From Dietzia timorensis (GTDB lineage: Bacteria; Actinomycetota; Actinomycetes; Mycobacteriales; Mycobacteriaceae): a stretch of DNA of 64,000 bases. This document shows positions 40,545 through 50,355 of the stretch, in pieces. The stretch covers positions 2,914,001-2,978,000 of the forward strand of contig NZ_CP015961.1 of assembly GCF_001659785.1 (NCBI RefSeq), written 5' to 3'. The notes under the pieces were generated by a model. That model was not told the origin of the DNA, searched no databases, and was given only the letters and a program-made list of their open reading frames with translations. Positions within the stretch are counted from its first letter, which is position 1; each line of letters begins with the position of its first letter. Made by a program: the position numbers and the translations under genes.

Positions 40545-41645
40545 TCAGACGCCGAGTGCGTGTGCCATACGCGGCCAGGAGTCGTGGAGGTCGTCCTGCC
40601 AGTAGCCCCAGGAGTGCGTGCCGTTCGGCTTGAAGTTGAACGTCGCGGGGATGCCCAGCTCGTTGTAGCGGCGGGCGAGGTTACCGGTGCAGTAGTTGGT
40701 GGCCGCCTCGATGATGCCGCCGACGATGGTCTGATTCGCCAGCGCCGGAATGTTGTTCCGGATGCGCCAGTTCTCGAGGTTCTCATGCGGTCCGGGCAGG
40801 CCGTTACCGGTGGTCACGTAGATCTCCGGGAGGGTGCCGTTGTCGCGCTGCTTGACGAGCTCGGGCGCCATGGCGACCGGGTCGTTGTATGCCCAGCGAT
40901 CACCCGGGAACGGTCCCCACATGTTGTCGAGGTTCGGGCCACCGGTGTACTTGGTGACGATGTCGATGGCGGCGTGGCCGATCGGCGTAGCAGTCTCGGC
41001 GCAACCGGAGTACGAGCCGACGAACTGGAAGCGGCCCGGCGAGTGGTTCGCGAAGTTGAGGACCGAGGTGCCGGTCATCGAGATCGCGGCGATGCCGCGC
41101 TTGCGGTTGCCGTCGACTGCGCCGCCGTAGCGGTTCTCGAACTGGAACGGGAGCTCCCAGGTGAGGAAGCGCTCGAGCTGGATCGGCTCCTGCGTTTCCT
41201 TCGAGATGCGGGTGCCCGCGTTCGGGTCGTGGCGAAGCCAGTCGGTGTAGTAGGAGCCGCGGCCACCGATGGGGGTCACGGTCCACACGTTCTTGTCGCC
41301 CATGAGGTTCTTCACGTCGGTCTGGGCCTGCCAGGTCGCGGAGTCCTCGCCGCCGCCGGCGCCGTTGATGAGGTAGAGAACCGGAGCGTTCTGGTTGCCG
41401 TTGCGCGGCGGCTGCACGATGTTCGGGATCTCGAGCTTCATCGCGTCAGACCACACGGACACGATCTTGCGGCCGTCCGGGAGGTTCGTCTCCACTACCT
41501 TCTCACCCTGGGTGGCCTTCTTGTATTGGATCGACGAGTCCTGGGCGTTGGCTGTGCCGACTACGCCGGCAACGGGCGCGAAGCCGAGCGCCAGCACGGC
41601 CGCCATGAGCTTCTTACCGAGATGGCGGTTCTTCTTAGCGCGCAT
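40545..41645 (-). CDS. Mycolyltransferase (antigen 85 family), copy 1
   Basis: 366 aa. Signal peptide from MRAKKNRHLGKKLMAAVLAL to the cleavage site TANA-QDSS. The esterase domain has VLYLINGAGGGEDSATW, the nucleophile in AAISMTGTSVLNFA, and the catalytic His in NGTHSWGYWQDDLHDSW. It transfers mycolates onto arabinogalactan and trehalose, and in corynebacteria also onto PorA/PorH. The single-domain form has no C-terminal LGFP repeats. Tandem with a close paralog, both 366 aa. Confidence 0.93.
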   Translation of the reverse strand: MRAKKNRHLGKKLMAAVLALGFAPVAGVVGTANAQDSSIQYKKATQGEKVVETNLPDGRKIVSVWSDAMKLEIPNIVQPPRNGNQNAPVLYLINGAGGGEDSATWQAQTDVKNLMGDKNVWTVTPIGGRGSYYTDWLRHDPNAGTRISKETQEPIQLERFLTWELPFQFENRYGGAVDGNRKRGIAAISMTGTSVLNFANHSPGRFQFVGSYSGCAETATPIGHAAIDIVTKYTGGPNLDNMWGPFPGDRWAYNDPVAMAPELVKQRDNGTLPEIYVTTGNGLPGPHENLENWRIRNNIPALANQTIVGGIIEAATNYCTGNLARRYNELGIPATFNFKPNGTHSWGYWQDDLHDSWPRMAHALGV

Positions 41646-41693
41646 GCTCCGGTCCTTCTTTCTTTTTGCTGTTATTCGGGTAATTCACACAGT

Positions 41694-41737
41694 CCGGGGA
41701 CCCGACCAGGTCGATGACGCCTGGTGAGGCCCCCGGG
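41694..41737 (-). terminator. Imperfect stem-loop between the two mycolyltransferase genes
   Basis: Arms CCGGGG..CC..CCAGG and CCTGG..GG..CCCCGG with a short loop lie in the 107-bp gap. It probably attenuates or ends the upstream transcript. Confidence 0.6.
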
Positions 41738-41752
41738 CTACGGAAGCTGTTG

Positions 41753-42853
41753 TTAGACGGCTCCGACCGACTCGGCGAGCATCGGCCAGGACTCGTGAAG
41801 GTCGTCCTGCCAGTAGCCCCACGAGTGCGTGCCGGCGGGCTTGAAATTGAAGTGAGCCGGGATGCCCAGCTCGTTGAACCTACGCCCGAGGTTTGCGGTG
41901 CAGTAGTTGGTCGCGGCCTCGATGACACCACCGACGATCGCCTGGTTCGCGAGCGCGGGGATGTTGTTGCGGATGCGCCAGTTGTCGAGGGACTCGTGCG
42001 GCCCGGGCAGGCCGTTGCCGGTGCTGACGTAGATGTCCGGAAGGGTGCCTTCGTCGCGCTGCTTGACGAACTTCGGAGCCTGGGCGACCGGGTCGTTGTT
42101 GACCCAGCCCTCGCCCGGGTACGGGCCCCACATGTTCTCGAGGTTGGCGCCGCCGCGCATGCCGGTGACGATCTCGATGAACGCGTGGCCCGCAGGGGTG
42201 GAGGTCTCGGCGCAGCCGGAGTACGAGCCGACGTAGTCGAAAACGCCCGGGTGGTTCTGCGCGATGGTAAGGACCGAGGTCGCGGTCATCGAGATCGCGG
42301 AGATCGCGCGACCACGCTCCATTCCTACGTCACCGAAGTGCCCCTCGAATGCCGCGGGGAGCTCCTTGGCGAGGAACGTCTCGAACTGCATCGGCTCTTG
42401 GGTGTCGGTGGCGAAGCGCGTCTGAACGTTGGGATCGTGCTTCTGCCAGTCGGTGTAGTACGAGAAGGCGCCGCCGATGGGGGTCACGGTCCAGGCGTTC
42501 TTGTCCGCCATGAACTCCTTGACGTCTGACTGGGCCTGCCAGGTCGCGGAATCCTCGCCGCCACCGGCGCCGTTGATGAGGTAGCTCACGGGAGCGTTGT
42601 CGTTCTTATCCGCCGGACGCTGAACGATGTTCGGGATCTCGACCTTCATCGAGGGAGACCACACGGAAACGATGAGGCGGCCGTCATCAAGCGGCGATTC
42701 GACGACCGGAGTTTCCGCGGTGGCCTTCTTGTACTGGACCGATTCCTTTTGTGCGTTTGCGGTGCCGGCCATGCCGATCACCGGAACCACGCCGACCGCC
42801 ATGGCTGCCGCCACGACCTTCTTGACGAGATGGCGGTTCTTCGCTGCGCGCAT
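41753..42853 (-). CDS. Mycolyltransferase (antigen 85 family), copy 2
   Basis: 366 aa from ATG 42853, chosen because it aligns with the start of copy 1 (MRAAKNRHLVKK against MRAKKNRHLGKK). Signal peptide ends TANA-QKES. Nucleophile in SAISMTATSVLTIA, His in AGTHSWGYWQDDLHESW. The paralogs differ mainly in the segment after the nucleophile strand (GHFGDVGMERGR here), which may alter acceptor choice. Upstream of two porin-like genes that would be mycoloylation acceptors. Confidence 0.92.
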   Translation of the reverse strand: MRAAKNRHLVKKVVAAAMAVGVVPVIGMAGTANAQKESVQYKKATAETPVVESPLDDGRLIVSVWSPSMKVEIPNIVQRPADKNDNAPVSYLINGAGGGEDSATWQAQSDVKEFMADKNAWTVTPIGGAFSYYTDWQKHDPNVQTRFATDTQEPMQFETFLAKELPAAFEGHFGDVGMERGRAISAISMTATSVLTIAQNHPGVFDYVGSYSGCAETSTPAGHAFIEIVTGMRGGANLENMWGPYPGEGWVNNDPVAQAPKFVKQRDEGTLPDIYVSTGNGLPGPHESLDNWRIRNNIPALANQAIVGGVIEAATNYCTANLGRRFNELGIPAHFNFKPAGTHSWGYWQDDLHESWPMLAESVGAV

Positions 42854-43269
42854 ACTCCCAGGCCTAACTTTCTCTTTGATCATTCTTCGTTGCGACTGGG
42901 ACCCACAAAAGATAGGCCACCTACGTGAAGAAGCATTCCTTAAAAATGCTTACACCGCAACACTTTCCCACAAGTCACATACGTAACTTGAGTTAAATTG
43001 TGTGACTCGTGGATAAATCCGCGCTGTGCGGGGACTTTCCGTCGCCAGTTCGACGCCGGCTGGGCGACGTCAACACTTCTGTATCGTCCATCGTTGCCGA
43101 ACCGTTACCACTTTAGCCGGGGAGTTTTCTTAGGTCACTACCCTTATTCGAGCGCAGGCTTTCAGCACCCCCGACGGCGCCGTTACCAGAGCAAATGAAA
43201 GATGCGCCCCTCCGGGGAAAGGAAAGGCGCATCGTCTCAACACCATCGGCCGCAAGGCCGAGGTAAGTG
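42854..43269. promoter_or_regulatory. Upstream region of the mycolyltransferase genes
   Basis: 416 bp without a gene, AT-rich near the mycolyltransferase. It has an inverted repeat AAGCATT/AATGCTT at 42931-42951 and another, AGTCACA/TGTGACT, at 42973-43007, both possible regulator sites. Its far end is the terminator of the porin-like gene. Confidence 0.4.
43201..43233 (-). terminator. Terminator of the PorA-like gene
   Basis: GATGCGCC and its complement close a loop of 15-16 nt; TTTCATTT follows on the minus strand. Confidence 0.7.
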
Positions 43270-43431
43270 TTACTTCATGAAGCCCTTGGCGAGAGCTTCC
43301 TGGAAGTCCTCACCGGTGAAGTAGTCGGCAACACCGAAAAGAGTCGAGAAGTTGCCAAAGAGGTCGGAAACGAGGCCTGCTGCGCCGCCGACGAGGTCGA
43401 GCTCGGGGGTATCGAGGGAACCGAAGTCCAT
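43270..43431 (-). CDS. PorA-like small channel protein
   Basis: 53 aa: MDFGSLDTPELDLVGGAAGL, then VSDLFGNFSTLFGVADYF, then TGEDFQEALAKGFMK. No signal peptide. Ribosome site GGAG. In C. glutamicum the order groEL2-porH-porA is conserved and PorA/PorH form a hetero-oligomeric cell-wall channel modified by mycolates on Ser. Position and size fit PorA; Ser residues suitable for mycoloylation are present. Confidence 0.7.
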   Translation of the reverse strand: MDFGSLDTPELDLVGGAAGLVSDLFGNFSTLFGVADYFTGEDFQEALAKGFMK

Positions 43432-43533
43432 GATTGCTCCTTGAGAGATTGTGGTCAGCTGTCCCGACCATGAATTTTGTGGTGAACACTCGCCTAGCCC
43501 GGGCGAGCGATGGAGCGCTAGGCTCCGGAGGTT

Positions 43534-43689
43534 TTACTCTGCGGCTGCGCCACCGAGCGAGTCCGAAAGGAGCTCATTCTCGGCGAGGTCACCGAACGGG
43601 CTGGCGAGCGAACCAGCGAAGTCGCTGATGAGGCCGAAGGCGTCGCCGACGTTGCCGAGCAGATCAGAGATGGCACCGAAGTCAGGCAT
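43534..43689 (-). CDS. PorH-like small channel protein
   Basis: 51 aa: MPDFGAISDLLGNVGDAFGL, then ISDFAGSLASPFGDLAENEL, then a Ser/Gly/Ala tail. Ribosome site GGGAGAG. It is acidic and amphipathic, between groEL and the PorA-like gene, matching porH of corynebacteria by position. The shared MxDFGxxxxL opening with the neighbour suggests ancient duplication. Confidence 0.7.
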   Translation of the reverse strand: MPDFGAISDLLGNVGDAFGLISDFAGSLASPFGDLAENELLSDSLGGAAAE

Positions 43690-44170
43690 ATTTCTCTCCC
43701 AGATTGATGTTGTTGTTCCCCGTCGCCGAGGCATGAACGTAGGGGCCTTGTTCAACCCCCGGGTTGCGAACTGTGATGGCGCACGGCTGTGGCAGCCGCG
43801 CCTTTCCCCTCACCGTCGACCTGAATTCTGCCACAACAGAACGCTAGGTCAACAGCAAATGCAGGGTATCGCGGGTCACACATTGCACGCCCTCACCTCC
43901 TCAAAACAGGGAAGTTACACGGCTCAGCCCACCCTAAATAGCCGTTAAACACGGTTTATGAATCAGATACTTATTTTTCTCAGAACAACGTGGACCATTA
44001 ATTAACTTAGGGTTTACTTCCCCATCATGTTGTCGATGCCCGGTTCGTGAGCGAGTTCACAACTTTAAGGGGTGCGTGAGGGCACGAAAAACGCCCCGCA
44101 GGAATGCATTTCGCATCCTGCGGGGCGCTTCGGAGGCGGCCGTCCGCGTGGACGGCTTACCAATGGGCGC
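43690..44170. promoter_or_regulatory. Upstream region of the porin-like genes
   Basis: 481 bp with no gene. It is AT-rich around 43930-44060 and must hold the promoter of the two porin-like genes. The part next to groEL is the groEL terminator. Confidence 0.45.
44087..44127 (-). terminator. groEL terminator
   Basis: Twelve-bp stem CGCCCCGCAGGA with its complement, followed by TTTTT on the minus strand, a textbook intrinsic terminator. Confidence 0.9.
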
Positions 44171-45907
<1,737 letters not shown>

Positions 45908-45934
45908 TTAGCACTCTGATTAGTAGAGTGCCAA
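45908..45934. promoter_or_regulatory. CIRCE operator 1
   Basis: TTAGCACTC, 9-bp spacer, GAGTGCCAA: one mismatch from the HrcA-binding CIRCE consensus, upstream of groEL. Confidence 0.9.
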
Positions 45935-45942
45935 GCCCTTTT

Positions 45943-45969
45943 CTAGCACTCTCCGTGGGCGAGTGCAAG
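45943..45969. promoter_or_regulatory. CIRCE operator 2
   Basis: CTAGCACTC, 9-bp spacer, GAGTGCAAG: a second, slightly weaker HrcA site, 35 bp start to start from the first. Confidence 0.85.
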
Positions 45970-45984
45970 GTTGTGAACGCCGTT

Positions 45985-46006
45985 GTAAGCGCTGGCCAGC
46001 GCTTAC
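45985..46006. promoter_or_regulatory. Perfect 22-bp palindrome upstream of the SRPBCC genes
   Basis: The half GTAAGCGCTGG is followed directly by its exact complement, without spacer. It lies between the CIRCE sites and the leaderless SRPBCC gene at 46046. Length and symmetry fit an operator for a dimeric regulator. Confidence 0.6.
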
Positions 46007-46045
46007 TTCGCCCCGGCACGCCGGCGGGCGACTAGCATTGCGGGC

Positions 46046-46519
46046 ATGACGACGCGCACCGAACGCCAGCTTCTCCACGAGGTCGACATAAACGCGCCGG
46101 TCGAGCGCGTCTGGGAGCTCATTTCCGACGTGCGCAACGCGCCGCAATGGAGCAGCCAGGCACGCAAGGTGTTCGCTTTCGGCGGAACGACGAAACTGGG
46201 CACCTTTTCGGTCAATCTCAACCACCGCGGCGTCATCGCGTGGCCGACCTGGGCCAAGGTGACCGACTTCCAACCCGGCAAGCGCTTCGCGAACGAGGTC
46301 GGCATGGCCGGCGCGACATGGGTGTTCGAACTGGAGCCGGGACCGAAGGACGGGACCACGCGCCTGCGCCAGTTCCGAGAGACCTACTACCCGCGCGGAT
46401 TCATCGCGGGACGGATCGTCACGCCCGCAATGGGCGGCGAGCAGCCGTACAACGAATTCATGGGGGCCCGCGTCGGCGAATCGCTGGAGAAGATCAAGAA
46501 CATCGTCGAGACCGGGTAG
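46046..46519 (+). CDS. SRPBCC family protein 1
   Basis: 157 aa. START/polyketide-cyclase fold: HEVDINAPVERVWELISDVR, APQWSSQARKVFAFGG, ATWVFELEPG and a C-terminal helix GARVGESLEKIKNIVET. A TAGCAT hexamer 6-7 nt before the ATG suggests leaderless transcription. It binds an unknown hydrophobic ligand. Followed after 20 bp by a paralog. Confidence 0.8.
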   Translation: MTTRTERQLLHEVDINAPVERVWELISDVRNAPQWSSQARKVFAFGGTTKLGTFSVNLNHRGVIAWPTWAKVTDFQPGKRFANEVGMAGATWVFELEPGPKDGTTRLRQFRETYYPRGFIAGRIVTPAMGGEQPYNEFMGARVGESLEKIKNIVETG

Positions 46520-46539
46520 CGTTCCGTACTATCGACATC

Positions 46540-47019
46540 ATGGCTAACAAGAAGGTCCGCAGCTTCGAGTCCGAGATCGAGATCAACGCGCCCGTCTCCA
46601 CCGTGTGGGAGATCGTGGGCGAGGTGGAGAACGCCCCGAAGTGGGCGCCGACCACGAAGAAGGTCCGCGCGCTTGGCGGTCGCACGAAGAACGGGACGTG
46701 GTCGCTCAACCTCAACAAGCAGGGTCGCGTCTTCTGGCCGACCACATCGAAGGTCGTCGACTACGTGCCGGGTCGGCGCATCTCGAATATGGCGACAAGC
46801 GGCTCGGAGTGGGTTTTCGAACTGTCCGAGGGCGCCGGAGGCGCGGGCACGACGACCCTCAAACAGTACCGAGACGCCCCTGCCCCGGTGGTCTCCCTGT
46901 TCGAGAACGTACTCTCCAAGGCCACCGGCGGCGAGGACAAGTTCTCCAAGGGCCTCGACAAGGGCGTCGACTCTTCGCTCAAGCGCATCAAGGCGCTCGC
47001 CGAGCAGCGGTCCGTCTAA
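46540..47019 (+). CDS. SRPBCC family protein 2
   Basis: 159 aa paralog of the gene before: SEIEINAPVSTVWEIVGEVE, APKWAPTTKKVRALGG, SEWVFELSEGAGG and a C-terminal helix GVDSSLKRIKALAEQ. A TACTAT hexamer 7 nt before the ATG suggests its own leaderless transcript. The two may form a heterodimer. Confidence 0.8.
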   Translation: MANKKVRSFESEIEINAPVSTVWEIVGEVENAPKWAPTTKKVRALGGRTKNGTWSLNLNKQGRVFWPTTSKVVDYVPGRRISNMATSGSEWVFELSEGAGGAGTTTLKQYRDAPAPVVSLFENVLSKATGGEDKFSKGLDKGVDSSLKRIKALAEQRSV

Positions 47020-47029
47020 CTCCTCGCCG

Positions 47030-47755
47030 GTGTCCACCGCACGTTTGTCTTCCGCACGTCGTAGGTTTGGCGCCGGCCTCGCAGCACTTGCCTGCACTGC
47101 GCTGTGTGGTTGCGCGCTGCTCCCCGAGTCCCCGCCCGAGCGGCCCGTGCAGGAGCAGGCGGGACCGACTCTCGGCGCGCAGGTCCCCTCGGACTGGCAG
47201 GACCTTCGGCACCGCTCGGGCCTGGTCTACTCGGTCCCGCCGGAGTGGGCCGTGGTCGCCGAGGACGCTCCCGGGGCGGCCGACGATTCGCTCGACTGGG
47301 GATTCGGGGTTCTGACGTCGGCCAACGCAGAAGCCCAGCGCGGCTACTGCTCGCTGACCGGGACCTCGTCGTTCCGGGTGCGCGTGGGGCTCACGGAACC
47401 GGCGCAGGGGGACGCGGAGTCGATCACCGCGTCGATGTCGCGGTCGATGGGCGACGCGATGGACACGATGTTCTCCGAGCACGGCTCGGAGGTCGACCTC
47501 GGCCACGCGGACAAGATCGGTGTCTCCGGCACCCTGGCCTACCACCAGACCATCCGGGGCACCCCGAAGGAACCCCGCTCGATCTGCACTCCCCCGACCA
47601 TCCGCGCCGACGTCATCGGCGTGAGTATTGGTAGCCCCGAGTCCCCCGAAACCGTGGCGCTCCTGCTCATGACAGATGAGGACCAGCCGGGCGTCGAGCC
47701 CGCCGAGGTCATTGATCAGGTTCTCGGCTCGCTGCGCTTCGACAACATGGTTTAG
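47030..47755 (+). CDS. Secreted lipoprotein
   Basis: 241 aa from GTG 47030. Signal peptide with Arg-rich start, hydrophobic LAALACTA and lipobox ALCGC. The mature part has GLVYSVPPEWAVVAED and a Cys pair (RGYCSLTG and RSICTPPT). No family recognised. Eleven bp after the SRPBCC pair, probably the same transcript. Confidence 0.7.
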   Translation: MSTARLSSARRRFGAGLAALACTALCGCALLPESPPERPVQEQAGPTLGAQVPSDWQDLRHRSGLVYSVPPEWAVVAEDAPGAADDSLDWGFGVLTSANAEAQRGYCSLTGTSSFRVRVGLTEPAQGDAESITASMSRSMGDAMDTMFSEHGSEVDLGHADKIGVSGTLAYHQTIRGTPKEPRSICTPPTIRADVIGVSIGSPESPETVALLLMTDEDQPGVEPAEVIDQVLGSLRFDNMV

Positions 47756-47880
47756 CGCCAGCTTTGCGAGTAGCCCCATTTGCCGACGCTCGGGTGGACC
47801 ATTCGACTTCGCCTGCCCGGGCCCGAACAATTGACTATAAATAGGTATGCGCATGCGCGTCGGATGAATGGAGCTTGATC

Positions 47881-50331
47881 GTGAGCAACGAAACACTCGG
47901 CGAGGGCGATTCCCACGACTCTGGGTATCTTCACGGTCCGCGCACGAAAAGGATGACCGTGTCCCCGAGCGCGGCGACGGAGCCCTCCGGGGGCAAGCGC
48001 GTCGCGACGCTCGCGCCCGAGACGCTAGGGCTGCTGTCGACGATGCCGCGCCAGGGCGGATTCGGTCCTCCGACGTCAGACGGTTTCTCGCAAAAGGACT
48101 ACACGCATCCGGCCGCCGGCTATGGCGCCGCGATGTCGGTGGCAGGCGTCATGCTGCGTGAACGCCTGCCGCTCCAGGTCGCACATTCGGTGGTCCGAAT
48201 GAACCACGACCGGGTCTCCTACGACTGCCCGGGCTGCGCATGGCCGGACGATCAGAAGATCACGATGGATGTGTGCGAAAACGGGATCAAACACGCCGCG
48301 TGGGAGATGACCCGCGAGCGCGCCAGGGGCGGGTTCTTCGCGGAGCACACGGTGAGTGAACTCGCGACATGGAGCGATTACGCGCTCGAGGAGCAAGGCC
48401 GGCTGACCGAACCGATGGTGTACGACGCCGAGTCCGACCACTATGTCCCGATCTCGTGGGACGATGCGTTCGCCCTGTACGGCGAGGAAATGCGCAAGCT
48501 CGATTCTGCCAATGAGGCTTCGTTCTACACCTCTGGTCGGCTGAGCAACGAGGCATCGTTCCTGTACGGCGTGATGTGTCGCGCCCTCGGCACGAATAAC
48601 ATGCCCGATTGCTCGAATATGTGCCACGAGGCGTCTGGCCGGGCGCTCACGGCTTCGATCGGTACTGGTAAGGGCACCTGCGACTTCGAGGATTGGAACG
48701 AGACGGACGCGCTGTTCATTCTCGGCTCCAACTCGGCCTCCAACGCCCCCCGCGCGCTCACCACCTTCGCCGAGGCGATCCGCCGCGGCGCCGACGTCGT
48801 GCACGTCAACCCGCTGTTCGAGGCCGGCGCGACGAGGACGATCGTCCCGCACGAAATCTCCCGAATGGCAACCTTCCAGGCCACGGACACCGCGACCGCA
48901 TCGCTGCAGGTGCGGCCAGGCGGCGACATGGCGCTGATGCGCGGGATGTCGAAGGTCGTCTTCGAGGCAGCCGAGCACGATCCGGATGTCCTCGACCACG
49001 AGTTCCTTTCCGGGTACACCAATGGCCTCGAGGCCTACCGCGAACTATGCCGAACGACGTCTTGGGACGAGATCACCACGCAATCGGGACTGGACGAGGA
49101 CTCGATTCGCCGCGCCGCGAAGATCTATATGCACGCCGAAAAGGTCGTGATCAGCTGGTGCCTCGGTGTGAGCCAACACGAGCACGGGGTGGATCAGGTG
49201 CGTGAGATCGTCAACCTGCTCATGCTGCGCGGCAACGTCGGACGGCCCGGCGCCGGCCCGTCCCCGATCCGCGGACACAGCAACGTCCAGGGAAACCGGA
49301 CGTGCGGCGTCAACCACCACCCCTCCGAGGAACTTTTGACGGCCACGGATGCGGAATTCGGGATCGACAGTCCCCGCAAGGATGGTCTTGGCACCGTCGA
49401 CACGATCGAGGCGATGCACGACGAGAAGGTCAAGATCTTCGTCGGCATGGGTGGCAACTTCGTGCGCGCAGTGCCCGACCCCGAATACACGGCAGAGGCG
49501 TTGCGCAAGTGCGCGCTCACGGTGCAGGTGTCGACGAAGCTCAATCGTTCGCACCTCGTCCACGGCCGCAAGGCGCTCATCCTCCCGTGTCTCGCGCGCA
49601 CCGAAATCGACGAGCAGGCCTCGGGGCCGCAAGGCGTCACGGTCGAGGACATGATGAGCATGGTTCACATGTCCGTCGGGCGTCGCGAGCCCGCGTCAGA
49701 CAACCTCATGTCGGAGCCGGCAATCCTCACGCGACTGGCACGCGCGGCGATGCCCGAAAGTTCGATCGACTGGGAAGGCTTCGCGGCGAACTACGACACG
49801 ATCCGAGAGTCGATGGCACGCGTCCTCCCTGGTTTCGAGGGCATGAACGAGCTCATCCGGCAGCCTGGTGGCTTTCGCATCCCGCAGCCGCCGAGGGAGC
49901 GAGAGTTCACGACCCCGTCGAAGCTCGCGGAGTTCTCGTTGGAGCCGCTGCCCGACGTCATCCCCACCGATTCCGACACTCTCGTACTCCAGACCATGCG
50001 CTCACACGACCAGTGGAACACAACGATCTACTCGAACAATGATCGCTACCGCGGCATCAAGAATGTGCGCGAGATGATCATGCTCAACCCGGAGGACATG
50101 CGTGCCCGCGGGATTTCCGAGGGGGATCCCGTGGACATTACGTCGACGAGCCGCGACGGCACGCAGCGCACACTTCGCGGGTATCGCGCCATCGGATACA
50201 ACACGCCTGTCGGTAGCGCGGCGGGCTACATGCCGGAGATGAATGCGCTGCTGAGCGTGACAGACTTTTCGACGCAATCCGATCAGCCGATCATGAAGAA
50301 CATTTTCGTCAAGGTCGCGCCGTCGGCGTAG
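47881..50331 (+). CDS. fdhF: Formate dehydrogenase-like molybdoenzyme (FdhF/YdeP type)
   Basis: 816 aa from GTG 47881 (GGAG 8 nt upstream). The Fe-S region is SYDCPGCAWPDD, near residue 115. Molybdopterin-binding segments include FYTSGRLSNEASFLYGVMCR, LFILGSNSASNAPRALTTF, LMLRGNVGRPGAGPSPIRGH and IFVGMGGNF, and the C-terminal domain has LQTMRSHDQWNTTIYSNNDR. This is the cytoplasmic FdhF/YdeP family. C. glutamicum FdhF, same family, oxidises formate. moeA and mobA 3-5 kb downstream supply cofactor steps. Confidence 0.87.
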   Translation: MSNETLGEGDSHDSGYLHGPRTKRMTVSPSAATEPSGGKRVATLAPETLGLLSTMPRQGGFGPPTSDGFSQKDYTHPAAGYGAAMSVAGVMLRERLPLQVAHSVVRMNHDRVSYDCPGCAWPDDQKITMDVCENGIKHAAWEMTRERARGGFFAEHTVSELATWSDYALEEQGRLTEPMVYDAESDHYVPISWDDAFALYGEEMRKLDSANEASFYTSGRLSNEASFLYGVMCRALGTNNMPDCSNMCHEASGRALTASIGTGKGTCDFEDWNETDALFILGSNSASNAPRALTTFAEAIRRGADVVHVNPLFEAGATRTIVPHEISRMATFQATDTATASLQVRPGGDMALMRGMSKVVFEAAEHDPDVLDHEFLSGYTNGLEAYRELCRTTSWDEITTQSGLDEDSIRRAAKIYMHAEKVVISWCLGVSQHEHGVDQVREIVNLLMLRGNVGRPGAGPSPIRGHSNVQGNRTCGVNHHPSEELLTATDAEFGIDSPRKDGLGTVDTIEAMHDEKVKIFVGMGGNFVRAVPDPEYTAEALRKCALTVQVSTKLNRSHLVHGRKALILPCLARTEIDEQASGPQGVTVEDMMSMVHMSVGRREPASDNLMSEPAILTRLARAAMPESSIDWEGFAANYDTIRESMARVLPGFEGMNELIRQPGGFRIPQPPREREFTTPSKLAEFSLEPLPDVIPTDSDTLVLQTMRSHDQWNTTIYSNNDRYRGIKNVREMIMLNPEDMRARGISEGDPVDITSTSRDGTQRTLRGYRAIGYNTPVGSAAGYMPEMNALLSVTDFSTQSDQPIMKNIFVKVAPSA

Positions 50332-50355
50332 GTGAGAAGGTTCTACTCTGGGTAC

